This document shows, one piece after another, positions 1-10,728 of a DNA stretch of 64,000 nucleotides (its first letter is position 1; each line of letters starts with the position of its first letter). Source of the stretch: Neostapfia colusana. Its lineage: Eukaryota; Streptophyta; Magnoliopsida; Poales; Poaceae. Under the pieces are notes generated by a model. It saw only the letters and a program-made list of their open reading frames with translations, was not told the DNA's origin and did no database searches. Location: NCBI GenBank assembly GCA_030760725.1, contig JASWHV010000008.1, positions 58,751,671 to 58,815,670 on the forward strand. The letters are read 5' to 3'. Position numbers and translations under genes: made by a program.

Positions 1-618
1 GGATTTAGTGAATTTATTAATGTACCCACAAACAAAAGAACCTAAAAGTTGAATATTATGTGATAGTTTCTTACGTGTCTCCGACTAGGCGAATAGTGAC
101 CCTCTATATAGGAACTAGAGAAGAAGACACAAAGTGTGTCCTCCTCGTCCACCGCCTCTGCTCTGGGACCGAACCATGTCTGGTGACTCGAAAGGCTGGT
201 CACCACAGGAGCTCGAAGGCTCCACGCTAGGCGGCTCCACGCTAGGCGCTTCCGCGGCAGCCATAGGCGACCCCGAAGGCTGTGGTGGCGCCCTAGCCTC
301 TGACTCTAACTTAGATGACTTTGAGTCAGACTGTGAAATTGAAAGATTGATAAGAATATTCAATTGCTAAGTGATATATAAGACAATGTAATTCCCAATG
401 GAAATGTACCTCCATGCGCTGTAAGACCACAGGTCCGCCCGCTAGGTTTAGGACATGTCTCACCAGTTGAGAGCGTCTTCTCTCACCTGACGAACTGTCC
501 CTAAAAAAGGGTGTCCCATGCCTGTCTGAGGAAGCCCCTAGCCTCCTTCCTTTTCCCTTCTCTAATGACATCCTGTTGTACGGAGAAATTGATAAATATG
601 CTAAGAAAATATACAAAG
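1..618. other. Unassigned sequence beyond the 3' end of the CACTA-1 transposase
   Basis: No recognisable gene. A 78-codon plus-strand frame (134-370) contains a short direct repeat built on ggctccacgctaggc at about 218-248 and an acidic C-terminal half, but matches no family I know. This may be the non-coding 3' flank of CACTA-1. No CACTA terminal repeat is visible here, so the element probably continues left of the window or is truncated. Confidence 0.3.
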
Positions 619-1362
619 CTACAATAATTTAGTGAACAAAAAGTTACTTGTAGTCCGTTTCAGAATTTCATCGATATCATGAACCCTACTCCTTAAACCA
701 GACAATCGATCCTGTTTCGTAATTTGTTTCTGTTTTTGTTTGCGCATATCAGATGTCTCTACATCGTTAGCGTCTCCAACTAAGCGATTGAGTTCAACAA
801 CAGGGTCGACAGAAAACGAGTTTGGCAACTCTTGTTCTTGATAAACCTCGTCAACGTCATTGATATAATGGTAGCCATCATCTCTTGGAGTATATAACCG
901 CTCACGAGGATTCACCTTATGTACCACCCACCAAGCATTAAGCTTTTGACATGGATAAGGTAAATAATACACTTGCTCCACTTGGTGTGCAAGAACAAAT
1001 GTATCGTAGCCTCGTAGTCATTCATTGTGTCTGATTTCCACCATGCCAAATTTGTTTTGTCGTGTTCCATGATTGTTGTCAAAACAATCACAATCAAAGA
1101 AGACAACTTGAAGTTCCTTATTCCCGGCAAAAGTAAATTTAAGGATTTTGTTAACGATTCCATAGTAATTAGTTTCACATCCTTGAGAGTCGATTGCCCT
1201 CGTCACAACTCTGGTATTACATGTTGCCGCTAGAGGACAAAGAGATTCAAATTGAGTTGTATGAAATCGAAACCTGTTAACGTGATATCGGTCATAGCTT
1301 ATAACTTTAACCAATCCATAGGACAGTTGTCGCAAGTCTTCATGGACGTCGGACTCTTTCAT
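619..1362 (-). pseudogene. CACTA-1 transposase C-terminal region (DUF4216-like)
   Basis: Two overlapping minus-strand frames (1362-1018 and 981-619) read as the C-terminal part of a CACTA transposase. One has CPLAATCNTRVVTRAIDSQG followed by NYYGIVNKILKF and VVFFDCDCFD. The other has QVYYLPYPC and AWWVVHKVNPRERLY. In the family this region follows the DUF4218 domain; its role is unknown. A frame change near 981-1018 breaks the reading. The basic stretch RKQKQKQITK lies near the end. Recognition rests on these motifs from memory of TNP2 proteins. Confidence 0.7.
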
Positions 1363-1489
1363 GCACTGTCCAAATTACGAAGTTATAAGAATACTTTATA
1401 ATACTTATAGGTTATAAGAATAATTTATAAAAACTCATAAGTTAACGAGAAAACGTTACATATTCTTGGAACCAGGAAAGGAAATTAGG

Positions 1490-2356
1490 TCATCCATTTA
1501 TTCCATCCCGTCGCATCGTTTCTACTTGTTTGCTCGTAGGTTGATGCCTATGTGTCCAATTTTGCTTGTCGAACTCACTGGACCGGAAAAAAAAACTTCC
1601 ATGAATATAAATGTTGTATAATATGCCGATAAGCATCAATGTTAGAACAAAAAACTTACTCAAAATATTTGTACATCCCATCTATATTAGCATAGAGGAA
1701 AGCGGTCGTTCTTTCATCTGCATTGCAATTGTAGCTCCGGCTACCACCAACAGTAGTGCCCCTAGTTGCAAAAATAAAGAGATTGCTGCCGGGTGAATGT
1801 TCATCCATATTGTATCGCATCACCGAAGTATTTACATGATGTTCCTCTCCAAAGTAAACACTTGAAAAGTATCCCACTTCCTTAAGAGTAAATTCTTCAG
1901 CGATGCACCCTTCCACCCTTGCTCGATTGCCAACCATTGGCTTCAGATATCTATGTGATCTTTCAATGTGATACATCCATCTATATTGCACAGTACCGCC
2001 CACTATAGCCTGAAATAGAAGATGGATAAGTAGATGTTGCATTGGATTGAAGAAACCTAGAGGAAATTTTTTTCCATCTTACATAATAGTACTGGTATCT
2101 CCTTCTCTAACTTATTCATCATCTCTACCGTGATTTCTTTAGCACAGATGTGTCTATACAAGTAGCTAAGCTCGGCTAACACCTTCCATTTCGCATCATC
2201 AAAATAGCCGCGAAACATAACAGGTAGGAGTGTTTCCATAATTATGTGATAATCACGACTTTTCAACCCAGTGAGTTTTCCCGTCTTCACAGTCACGACT
2301 AGTTTCAGACTAGCTTCGTAACCATCTGGGAATTTCAAACTTTTCAACCATTTCAT
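1490..2356 (-). pseudogene. CACTA-1 transposase DUF4218-like region
   Basis: Fragments at 2356-2057, 2042-1656 and about 1600-1490 read as the conserved block after the TNP2 catalytic core. Recognisable pieces are TGLKSRDYHIIMETLLPVMF, then MYHIERSHRYLKPMVGNRAR with EGCIAEEFTLKEVGYFSS, and finally WTHRHQPTSKQVETMRRDGI. The gap between the last two pieces (about 1601-1680) looks like an intron or insertion. Frame changes separate the first two pieces. No function is expected now. Confidence 0.75.
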
Positions 2357-2365
2357 GACTTCTCT

Positions 2366-2896
2366 CTATTCTTTAGATCGAAGACAGAAAGAAGCACGTG
2401 GCTTGCCACCGCTTTTGGAGAGCTCAAGAGTTGGACGGTTACAAAGCTCTACCAGATCCTTTTGAGCCTTTATATTGTCTTTAGTTTTGCCTGTCATATC
2501 CGTGCATGTTCTTATTATACATTCGCCCATGTTACGCTCCTGATGCATATCAATGTTGTGCATTAAAATATAGTACTTCACATACGGGAGCTCCCAAATT
2601 CCACATATATGAGTCCAATTGTGTTCCTCTCCATAACCTACAAAATATTCAGGACGACATTCATTTGCAACCAGTTTGTCTAACATATCTGAAATTTCTG
2701 ACCCGTTTTGGCGTTTTGGTGGTCCTTTTGTTACAACTGTTTTCTGAAGACATCCTTCTGTTGTCAAAACATGTGATTTTGAGGCAACCAATGTCAATGA
2801 CAATCGAAGTAGCATATCTTGCCTCCATGAGTAAGTCAAAAGCAATCTGTGTCTGAAGCACATATCGGGCACGTCAAACGATCGTGAGTGCTCCAT
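2366..2896 (-). pseudogene. CACTA-1 transposase TNP2 core fragment (distal half)
   Basis: The frame reads through TNP2 signatures: YVKYYILMHNIDMHQERNMG (the usual text is HNIDVMHQERN), then CTDMTGKTKDNIKAQKDL and LCNRPTLELSKSGGKPRA. This is the block just before the DUF4218 region in CACTA transposases. The upstream neighbour in the protein is found across the Ty3-1 insertion at 6008-6460. The insertion point is at 2931/2932, with imperfect 5-bp flanks (gggac left, ggggc right). Confidence 0.8.
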
Positions 2897-2931
2897 CTAG
2901 AAAACATAATGTATGCTGGAAAATCAGGGAC

Positions 2932-4911
2932 TGTAACACCCCAAAATGTGTCGAAAATGTGAATTCAAAAATTTTGGACGTAATGCATGTGGAGGAAAAT
3001 TCAAACTCAAACTAGAATTCAAATTTGAATCAAAAAGAGAAAAGAAAAAGGAAAAAGAAAAAGAAAAACGGCCAATGGGACGAAACTCACATCAGCCGGC
3101 CCAGCAGACCGCAACTTCTTTCCACCTCTCCCTCTCACTGCCGCGCGGGGCCCAGCCGTCAACACCATCTCCCCCAACCGTCACCGATTCTTCCGCGCTG
3201 ATCGCCGCTGCCTCGTCCAAAATCTGCGCACGCTGGCCACGATCACGGGAATTCAGCGCTGGTACCGCACGTCCCCAACCTCCACGACCTGGGTTCCATC
3301 GGATTTATAAGCCTCAGGGACCCCACGGGCTCTCTCTGCTCGCAACCGAAACCACACCGGTGAGCACCGCCGCCCCACCTTCGAATTCCCCTCGGCACAA
3401 CTCTGTTCTGGTCCATCTAACCGGTTCTACTTCATCGCAGCATCGAACACTAGCCGGTGAAGCCCACTCCGGAACGATTTGCTGCCGAGGCAACCGACGT
3501 CGTTGGGCTCCGGTGAGGTCCAGCCGCCGGTCATCTCTGAAGTCACCGAATTTCCACGACCCAACCTTTTGTGACCCTTGGTACACCCTTTGCTAACCAC
3601 AGGGAAGCCTCACGACCGGAGAACTCGAAGGATCGCCGACCCAAACCACTTCTCCATCGAGCACCGAGGAGCTCCGCCGAACGTCGCCGTGGCAGAGCCG
3701 ATTCCAACCCTTCCGGGCCCAAGAAAATCCCTAGGTGAGCTTCCCCTACCCCTCCGCAGCCGATCGTGCAAAAAGATGCAAGTTCTAGCGCATATCGGCA
3801 AAAACCGAGGCTGCGCCGGCGAGATCGCTGCCCCCTGCCGCCGCGCGCCGCCGTTCATGCGGGCTGGCTCCGGCTAGGGTGACGTGGCCCGCTGTGGCCC
3901 GTCCGTTTTAAATTGTGTGGTCCCGAATAGATTTAACCCGTACCGCTTCGCGATCTAATCTCAGCCCTCCGTTTTAAATCCAACGGCCCACATCGGCCCT
4001 GCATATTAAACCCCAGGAAACTTACGCGCTACCCCCTGGGGTTCTGAGGAAAAAGAAGCTAGCCCCGACAAACTTCTGATCTAGCCCCTGGACCCTCGGG
4101 AATTTATGCAAACCCGTTTAAACATCAGTTTTAGCCCCTGGACTTAATAAAAATTAGGAAAACCTCTCTGTTTTGTGTAGTTAGGCCCCTGGAAATTTAG
4201 GAAATAGTAAATTGGACCCTGCAGTGGGGTGGATTTGCACTTCAGACCCTATAGGATATTAAATTCAGAAATTGGAACATAGGAGTAGAATTTAAATTCA
4301 AATGGTGATGCAAACACATGTGCAAATACATATTTAAATTTTCCTAACACTTGGAAAAGATTTAAAATGAGTTGAGAACTGATTTTAGGCTGAAGTGAAA
4401 TCTGACTAAGTGCTGTTTACTTTCACCTGTGTAGTAATGTAGGCGCTAAATAAGCTAAGGTGATAGGTATTAATTGTGTAGTGCTTTAACCATGAGTTAC
4501 AACCTCTCCTTGCTCTAGCCATGCATGACATAGCCTTCCCACAATTGCTGAGTACCAACGGTACTCAAGCTTGCTTTTCTGTTTGTTTAAATTGCTGCTC
4601 GGGCCAAGGGAATGACGTGGTGTACAACGACCAAGACTTCGGACCCGAAGAAGGATTCTAGGTTCGCAGAGTCCCCCGGGCAACGCCTGTGACGGAGCCC
4701 AAAAGACTTATCTTCTGCTGCTGTTTTATTTACATGTTATGAACATATTATCATCCATCGAGACGTTACGTTATGTAAGAATTATTTATATTTGAACACT
4801 TGGCTTGTAATATAATGATGCTTCACTATTTGTCGTCACATGTATGAGAAAATGATCCTGGCATACATGTGGGAGTCACTCGGTTGTTCTTCGGAAAAAC
4901 CGGGTGTGACA
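2932..4911 (+). repeat. 5' LTR of Ty3-1
   Basis: Bounded by TGTAACACCCC and GGGTGTGACA. It is related to the Ty3-2 LTR at both ends (about 2932-4350 and 4430-4911) but lacks the central module. A TATA-like TTTATAAG lies near 3302, and a GTGAG splice donor follows at 3735. Open frames on both strands at 2946-3877 lie within this GC-rich LTR and are not supported as genes. Confidence 0.85.
3733..3740 (+). promoter_or_regulatory. Predicted 5' splice donor in the Ty3-1 LTR
   Basis: The text ctag|GTGAGC sits in a segment conserved with the Ty3-2 LTR (cgag|GTGAGA at 16605). Paired with the acceptor at 5136-5137 it would remove a 1.4-kb intron containing the rest of the LTR and the primer site, placing the H3-tail-like ORF near the mRNA 5' end. 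Predicted from consensus and conservation only. Confidence 0.45.
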
Positions 4912-4915
4912 GAAG

Positions 4916-4932
4916 TGGTATCAGAGCCAAGG
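4916..4932 (+). other. Primer binding site of Ty3-1
   Basis: TGGTATCAGAGCCAAGG lies 4 nt after the LTR end. It is the usual sequence complementary to plant initiator Met-tRNA used to prime minus-strand synthesis. Confidence 0.9.
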
Positions 4933-5137
4933 TTGCCCATAGGAACGTGGAACTAGGTAGAAATGGCATATTTAAGGACCCTATGTTCTTAAAAACTATT
5001 TTACAAAAGGAGTGGGGTGAAAGTGTTATTTAATGTTGTCACTCTATTTTATTTGTTCATCTTGCCTCAACTTTTATTCAAAATGTAGTCTTTATTTAAT
5101 TCTTATCTAACTTGATTTTGAATGCTTTATATTTTAG

Positions 5138-5685
5138 ATGGTTCGAATGGTCCGCACCGCTCGCAAGTCCACCGGAGGAAGAGTTCCTGTAGCTGCCCTT
5201 GCCTTGAGGGAGGAGAACCGCCCGGTGACGTACCACTCCTACGGGTTGGCAGTAGGAGGCTTTTTGCGCCGTCTTTGGCGTATGCTCCACGCCGCCGGCA
5301 ATGTTGGCAAGCTGATCATACACTACAGCTCCACCAGGACCGTTCGTGAAAAGCGTGAAGAATGGAGCTCAGAGATGAGGATTATCCACGACAACCAGCT
5401 GCTCAAGATCCACCGCTCTCCAGCTTGTCGGGCGACTCAGGCCGATGCTGAGAAGGATGTCACCTAGGAGGCCATCACTTGCCAGAGTTACATCAACCGT
5501 CGCCACCTAGACAGGACTGAGTACATGTATGTCCTCCAGCGTGAGAGTGGCACCGCGGAGTACAAGTACCCGCCGGTGCAGCAGGGACTTCCCATGAGCA
5601 CATGGACATGTGCTTGGAGGATGCATCTATGCTCAGCACTCAACTGCAGGAGTGCCAGCAGGAGCTTCAGGACGTCTGTGACACC
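5138..5685 (+). pseudogene. Histone H3 tail-like leader ORF of Ty3-1 (broken copy)
   Basis: This ORF lies between primer site and gag position and has no known retroviral counterpart. It starts MVRMVRTARKSTGGRVP; from the first Met it aligns gap-free with the H3 tail (TARKSTGG identical, Lys9 and Ser10 in register). The next 85 residues resemble only the Ty3-2 copy: LREKREEWSSEMRIIH, KIHRSPACRATQ. An in-frame TAG at about 5467 replaces the Trp present in Ty3-2, so translation stops after 109 residues. The frame resumes through HLDRTEYMYVLQRESG, and a coiled-coil-like segment (LSTQLQECQQELQDV) follows in another frame. The 3' end is lost at the deletion junction. A tattttAG acceptor with a tctaac branch-like site precedes the ATG. 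Confidence 0.75.
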
Positions 5686-6002
5686 CTGCTCGGGCCAAGG
5701 GAATGACGTGGTGTACAACGACCAAGACTTTGGACCCGAAGAAGGATTCTAGGTTCGCGGAGTCCCCCGGGCAACGCCAATGACGGAGCCCACAAGACTT
5801 ATCTTCCGCTGCTGTTTTATTTACATGTTATGAACATATTATCGCCCATCGAGACGTTACGTTATGTAAGACTTATTTATATTCGAACACTTGGCTTGTA
5901 ATATAATGATGCTTCACTATTTGTCATCACATGTATGAGAAAATGATCCTAGCATACATGTGGGAGTCACTCGGTCGTTCTTCGGAAAAACCGGGTGTGA
6001 CA
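5686..6002 (+). repeat. 3' LTR remnant of Ty3-1 (last 317 bp)
   Basis: It matches 4595-4911 of the 5' LTR closely and has the same length (317 bp), ending GGGTGTGACA. It is fused directly to the leader ORF. The first three bases (ctg) are common to both sides of the junction. Confidence 0.85.
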
Positions 6003-6007
6003 GGGGC

Positions 6008-6881
6008 GGACCATAAGTAAGCAGCCCGCAGGTTGAATTTCTTCTTCTTATAACACTCGTATGCTTTGACACCTCTCTACAAAATTTTCAGTTCTTCAAC
6101 CAATGGTTTCAACATCACGTTTAGACGTGACCTAGGACGATCCGGTCCAGGTATGGTGAGGCAAAGAAACATGAATTCATACTTCATCAAAGAGATGGTA
6201 GTAGGTTGCATGGAATAACAAAAATGGGCCAACACGAGTATGGCATGGCGTTTGTACTAAACGACGAGAAGTCATCTGTCGCCAACTCGACGCGAACATT
6301 TCTCGCACCACTGGTAAAGTCTGGATCGAAGCGGTCCAGTGCTTTCCATGCCTCACCATCGGACGGGTGCGTCATGACTCCATTGTTTTGACGCACACCT
6401 TCTTTGTACCATCTCATGTGTCCGGTTGTTCTTTTCGAAACAAAACAACCACTTCAATCGGGGTGTCAGTGGTAATTAACAAAGTTGCTTATGTGCGACT
6501 TCTGTCATCACTTTATCACCATCATCGTTAACAACTTCGACAACCCTCGATTTACGACATTTTAAGCACTTGTTCTCTTTTGCATGCTCTTTCCAAAAAT
6601 GCATACAATTGTATGGACACACATCAATCTTCTCATATTTCATACCGAGACCAGACAACAATTTCTTTGACTGATTCATATCTTTAGGCACTTGTGGAGT
6701 TGTGGAAGGATATCACCGATCAATTTGATTAGGTCATTGTAACAGTTGTTGCAAAAGAAGTACTTAGACTTAATTGTCATAAGTCTCGTGGTGAACGTAA
6801 GGAGAGTCACTTCTGTGTGTTCGTGAAGCGACTCTTTTGAAGCTTTAAGAACTTGAAGGACGCTTCAACCTCCATTTTTGG
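6008..6881 (-). pseudogene. CACTA-1 transposase TNP2 core (proximal half)
   Basis: Minus-strand frames read as the TNP2 catalytic region: the end of the Ty3-1-split exon at about 6160-6008 (LWSAPVPDFPAYIMF-like in two frames), NGVMTHPSDGEAWKALDRFD and NAMPYSCWPIFVIPCNLLPS (6417-6187), YEKIDVCPYNCMHFWKEHAK with KCLKCRKSR (6691-6476), and TTRLMTIKSKYFFCNNCYND (about 6830-6730). Cys pairs in CPYNC and KCLKC are those normally seen in this family. It is broken by frameshifts, and truncated at 6882 by Ty3-A. Confidence 0.8.
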
Positions 6882-7745
6882 TGATGAGGACATCACAACA
6901 GTAAATACTCACATTGATATACAAGGACCAATCACAAGAGCACGAGCATAGTTACTAAATCAGCAGGTGAACTCGTTCCTAACTTCCTACCCATGTGAGT
7001 TTGAGAATGGATTGCTATTTAATGATTTAATTGTTATTAGGAACCATGGAAATGATCAACAAGTAAAGGGAGGAGGATTTGGGGACGTGGAGAACCAGAT
7101 GGGATGTCTACAAGTTGATGGAAACAATCGCCAAATCGGACTCGAGTTCAACTCGGAGTCCAGGAGCAGTCCGTTTTAAAACGGACGCCCAGGATGCATA
7201 CAGACTCCGTTTTTGACATTATACATATGCATGGAAAGATGAGAAGATAAACTTTCAAATGGTTTTGGTCCCACATTAAAATTCGCCAGGAGTCATTGGG
7301 AATTGTCGAAATAAGTCGATTTCGGAGTTCTGTCCGGTGTTGCACCACCGTATCGGGCTTTTGGGCCTTGTATCCCGTATGAGTCCATTAGGGACGCGTA
7401 TAAGGGTTTTATGGACGAACCCTAGCCTTTAAATACTGCAGCCGCTGGCCATATTTGGTGGGTTTTGCTTAGATTAAACACTTTCTCCGTTCTACGGTTT
7501 GTGAGACCCCAATTTCGCAATTTCAGATTGCATCTTCATCGTTCTTGCTTGTGTTCTCGGTTGCACCTGCAGGGATAGCCTTCTTGGCGAGGTCAAGCGT
7601 GTGAAGCACGGTTGATAACCAACGGAGCAGTGGTGTAGTGATTGCAGGGGTATTCGGGTCTGCTCGAGTGCCCCGGATCATCAACGTCGAGATCTCCACT
7701 TCAATCGACATACCTTTCGGAAGATCGGGCCTAAACTACTCATCA
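6882..7745 (+). repeat. 5' LTR of Ty3-A
   Basis: It begins TGATGAGGAC and ends ACTACTCATCA, the same length (864 bp) as the 3' copy. A TATA-like TTTAAATA lies near 7430. The part matching the integrase tail (6882-7180) carries a TAG where the 3' LTR has CGG, so the overlap is coding only in the 3' copy. Confidence 0.88.
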
Positions 7746-7747
7746 TT

Positions 7748-7764
7748 TGGTATCAGATTTCAGG
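7748..7764 (+). other. Primer binding site of Ty3-A
   Basis: TGGTATCAGATTTCAGG lies 2 nt after the LTR. It shares the first ten bases with the usual initiator-Met primer site and then diverges. Confidence 0.7.
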
Positions 7765-9047
7765 TTGCCCGTGAAGTACTTTGATTTCTCATTAAATTAG
7801 TTTTTGTTTTTCATACCTAGAGTCCACAGAAAAAGCCACAAAAAATCATATTGTGTTTACCGATTCCTAGACCATAGTGCCTGCAAGCTTCGTTTTTCAG
7901 TTTGCATTGTTGAGTTTGCATTCGTGTGGTCGAGTCTTGTTGCTGGTTTAGCATTGTGTTTTTGGGTCATAGTTATCATTTTTCTTACTTGTTTTTCTTG
8001 CTGCTCACCTATTCCACAATCCCTAAACAACAAACCGAGCCAACAAGATCATTGGTTTGTCCTAGCTAGCCGCCTTGCGTGAACTCCTGCATCGCCAGCC
8101 CTACAACAGGTGACAAACCATTGTGCCAGTCCTCCATGATTCATCACACAACATCCCATCATTCGTTGTTGCTAAATTCCAATTCTTGTTCACATCCTAT
8201 TGCGAGATCTTTTTCAAAACCGAGGTTGAATCAACATAAAAAACAGTAACTCGGGTAGCCTACCTTAAAACGACCATAACTTTTGCATACGAACTCGAAG
8301 TCGAGCGATTTTTTTCCAAATTGATCTGCTCGAAATTTTGCAACCAATTTTCCACTGCTTCGCCGTGTTCAGTGAAATTTGTTTGGCCAAATTCCCCTCG
8401 GAAGATAGACTATCTGGCCTCCGAAGTTTCTGCCCTAATTTTAAAGAATCTTCTTGATTTTCTATAGGCCACATCTTACATCCAATGGAGCTGCAAAATT
8501 GTGTGCTTTCTATTTTCGTGCTCTCGAGTAATTAAAAATATCAAAAAATATTTAAAAGAAAAGAAAAAAGTGAAGAGAACACAGATATTAAAGCATTGAC
8601 AGCACACACTTGAAAACAGGTGGCCTATACACTTGTGCTGTACTTATTGGTTATATTTTTCTGATTTTCTATTTTCCTTTCTACCGCCTTGTATTGTGCT
8701 AGGCCTAGAACACTTGTTAACCAGCAACAGTTCCTACATTGAATACTTATTCAACTTTGTTTGCTGTTAATGATTTTTTTTCTTATTAGCCACCATATTG
8801 TGCCATCCAAGCTCCACTTTTCCTCTTGAGCAGAACAGGTACCTTTGCAATCACTCCACACTTCATTGGTTCTCATCGTCCACTGTTTACCACCTGTTGT
8901 GTCTGTAAGAACACTTGTAAGAACGTGGTAAGACGCTTGAGAGAGAGAGAGAGAGATTGTTTCCTTCCTTCCACTTTTCACATTGCCACAATCCTTTGTA
9001 GTTGATAGGGATAACATATTTTTGTTGTCTTTTGTTTACTAATAACA
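7765..9047 (+). other. Ty3-A untranslated leader
   Basis: About 1.28 kb between primer site and gag without a credible ORF; the longest plus frame (7804-8082) has no recognisable motif. A GA microsatellite (about 8940-8955) lies near the end. Confidence 0.6.
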
Positions 9048-10131
9048 ATGGCAGAAGATAAAAGGGATGATGAATGTGTTCAACATGCTGAGTTGCGTGA
9101 CATGATGAGTGAAATGACAGATATGTTCACCAAAATCCAAGCATCGACAGAGGCGTCATTGACGACCTTGAATCGCCAACTTGCTGATCTTGGTGTTCGG
9201 ATGGATACTCTTGAGGTGCGGCTGCCTCTCGCTGAACATCGTGAAGACGGTTCCTATAATATGGAAGAAATCAACCATGACTTCCACTTTATCTACGAGG
9301 TATGGGAGGTAATAATCGTTATAATTACAATGATTGTCATAACAATTTTAATCGCCCTCTTGATGATCCTTTTGCTAAAGTCAAATTTACTATACCCTCC
9401 TTATCTGGTGCTTATGATGCTGAGGCATATCTTGATTGGGAGATGACAGTAGAGCAGAAATTTAATGCCCACCTTGTTCCTGAACAACATAGAGTTCGTC
9501 AAGCCACTAGTGAGTTTAAGGATTTTGCTATCATATGGTGGAATGAACTTGTTAAAACTAGAACTGATCCTCCAACATGGGATAGATTAAAGGAAGCTAT
9601 GCGTGTTCGTTTTGTTCCTCCTTCTTTTCAGCGGGACCTTCACAAAAAAATTGCAACGCTTAGACCAAGGTAACAGGTCCGTAGAGGAGTATTATCAAGA
9701 GTTACAAAAGGGTATGTTGCGCTGTGGGGTAGTAGAGGACATGGATGATAAAATAGCTCGTTTTCATGGGGGGTTGAGGCGTGAAATTCAGGACATTGTT
9801 GATTATAAGGAATATGATACTGTTAACAGATTATTTCAGCTGGCTATGCTGGCAGAAAAAAGAATTGCAGAGCCACCAATAGCAGCAGCACCGACGCACG
9901 AGGAGCACCTTCACACCGCGTTCGACATCTACACCATCCGAAACAGCACCATCTTCGAGTTTTCCTACTGCCACTACACCATCCAATTGTGGCCAACGAA
10001 CTTCATCTACTGCTCCATTTTCTCGCGCGCCGGAGGGCAGCAAGACGACACAATTCAAGCCTACGTCTTCCACTCCTTCCACGAGTCGAAATTCCAACAT
10101 TAAGTATCACCGCTGCCAGGGAGTTGGTCAT
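9048..10131 (+). pseudogene. Ty3-A gag
   Basis: Gag forms the particle that packages element RNA. The start MAEDKRDDECVQHAELRDMM is followed by a heptad-rich segment. After a frameshift near 9300 come the retrotransposon-gag core (YLDWEMTVEQKFNAH, IIWWNELVKTRTDPPTWDRL) and, after another frameshift near 9650, NRSVEEYYQELQKGMLRCGV. A zinc-knuckle remnant at about 10102-10145 reads YHRCQGVGHVMKDC, in which the first Cys has become Tyr. At least two frameshifts make it a pseudogene. The ATG was chosen as the first in-frame Met of the heptad segment. Confidence 0.75.
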
Positions 10132-10653
10132 GTGATGAAAGATTGCCCTAGCAAACGAGCATACATAGCACGAGATGATGGCGGGTATGATAGTACTTCA
10201 GATGTTGAAGATGAATATTCTCTTGCTACTAACGTTGCAGGATCAAAAGATGACCACTATAGCACAGATGAAGAGGTACTTGGTACTGCAGCAACGGAAA
10301 ATTGTAAAAGCATAATTGTGCAGCGTGCTTTGAGCTCCAAAGCTGAGGTGGATGACAAGCTACAGCGACACAATCTTTTTCACATGTTTCTCATCATCAA
10401 GGACTGCCGTGTGCACACTATAATTGATGGAGGCAGTTGCAATAACTTGGTGAACACAGATGTGGTCAAGAAACTTGGGTTGACAACAAGAGCACACCCT
10501 CATCCATACCACATTCAGTGGTTCAACAACAGCGGTAAGGTTAGGGTAACACAAACAGCAAGAGTACATTTTTCGATTAGTTCTTACCATGATTTTGCCA
10601 ATTTTTATGTCGTACCTATGGATGCTTGTTCTCTTTTGTTGGGACGTCCTTGA
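10132..10653 (+). pseudogene. Ty3-A protease region
   Basis: Aspartic protease that would cut the Gag-Pol polyprotein. The active-site text is HTIIDGGSCNNLVNTDVV, with DGG in place of the commoner DSG/DTG, as is usual in CRM-type elements. It is preceded by an acidic linker (DDGGYDSTSDVEDEYSL) and followed by FYVVPMDACSLLLGRP. A TGA at about 10651 replaces the Trp that normally follows GRP, and the frame continues beyond it. Confidence 0.75.
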
Positions 10654-10728
10654 GAATTTGATACGGATGCTATTCATCATGGTAGAACTAATAAATATAC
10701 TCTGACGCATAAAGTAAAGAAAATCACT

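Larger units (their letters stand above)
2932..6002 (+). mobile_element. Ty3-1: internally deleted Tekay-like LTR retrotransposon
   Basis: The element starts TGTAACACCCC and ends GGGTGTGACA, with flanks gggac/ggggc (one mismatch, probable 5-bp target duplication). It holds a complete 5' LTR, an initiator-Met primer site, a histone H3-tail-like ORF, and then only the last 317 bp of the 3' LTR. Gag, protease, RT, RNase H and integrase are missing. The right junction shares ctg with both parents, which fits one illegitimate deletion between the ORF and the 3' LTR. It interrupts the CACTA-1 transposase. Its 1980-bp LTR lacks about 1.4 kb present in the middle of the related Ty3-2 LTR. Confidence 0.85.

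Noticed and set aside
2946..3877. Overlapping long frames on both strands
   Set aside because: They lie in the GC-rich part of the Ty3-1 LTR, show no motif and are not kept open in the homologous Ty3-2 LTR.
5138..5200. The H3-like ORFs being fragments of a captured, ordinary histone H3 gene
   Set aside because: Similarity stops after about residue 22 in both copies, the downstream protein is unrelated to the histone fold, and both elements hold it at the same position after the primer site.
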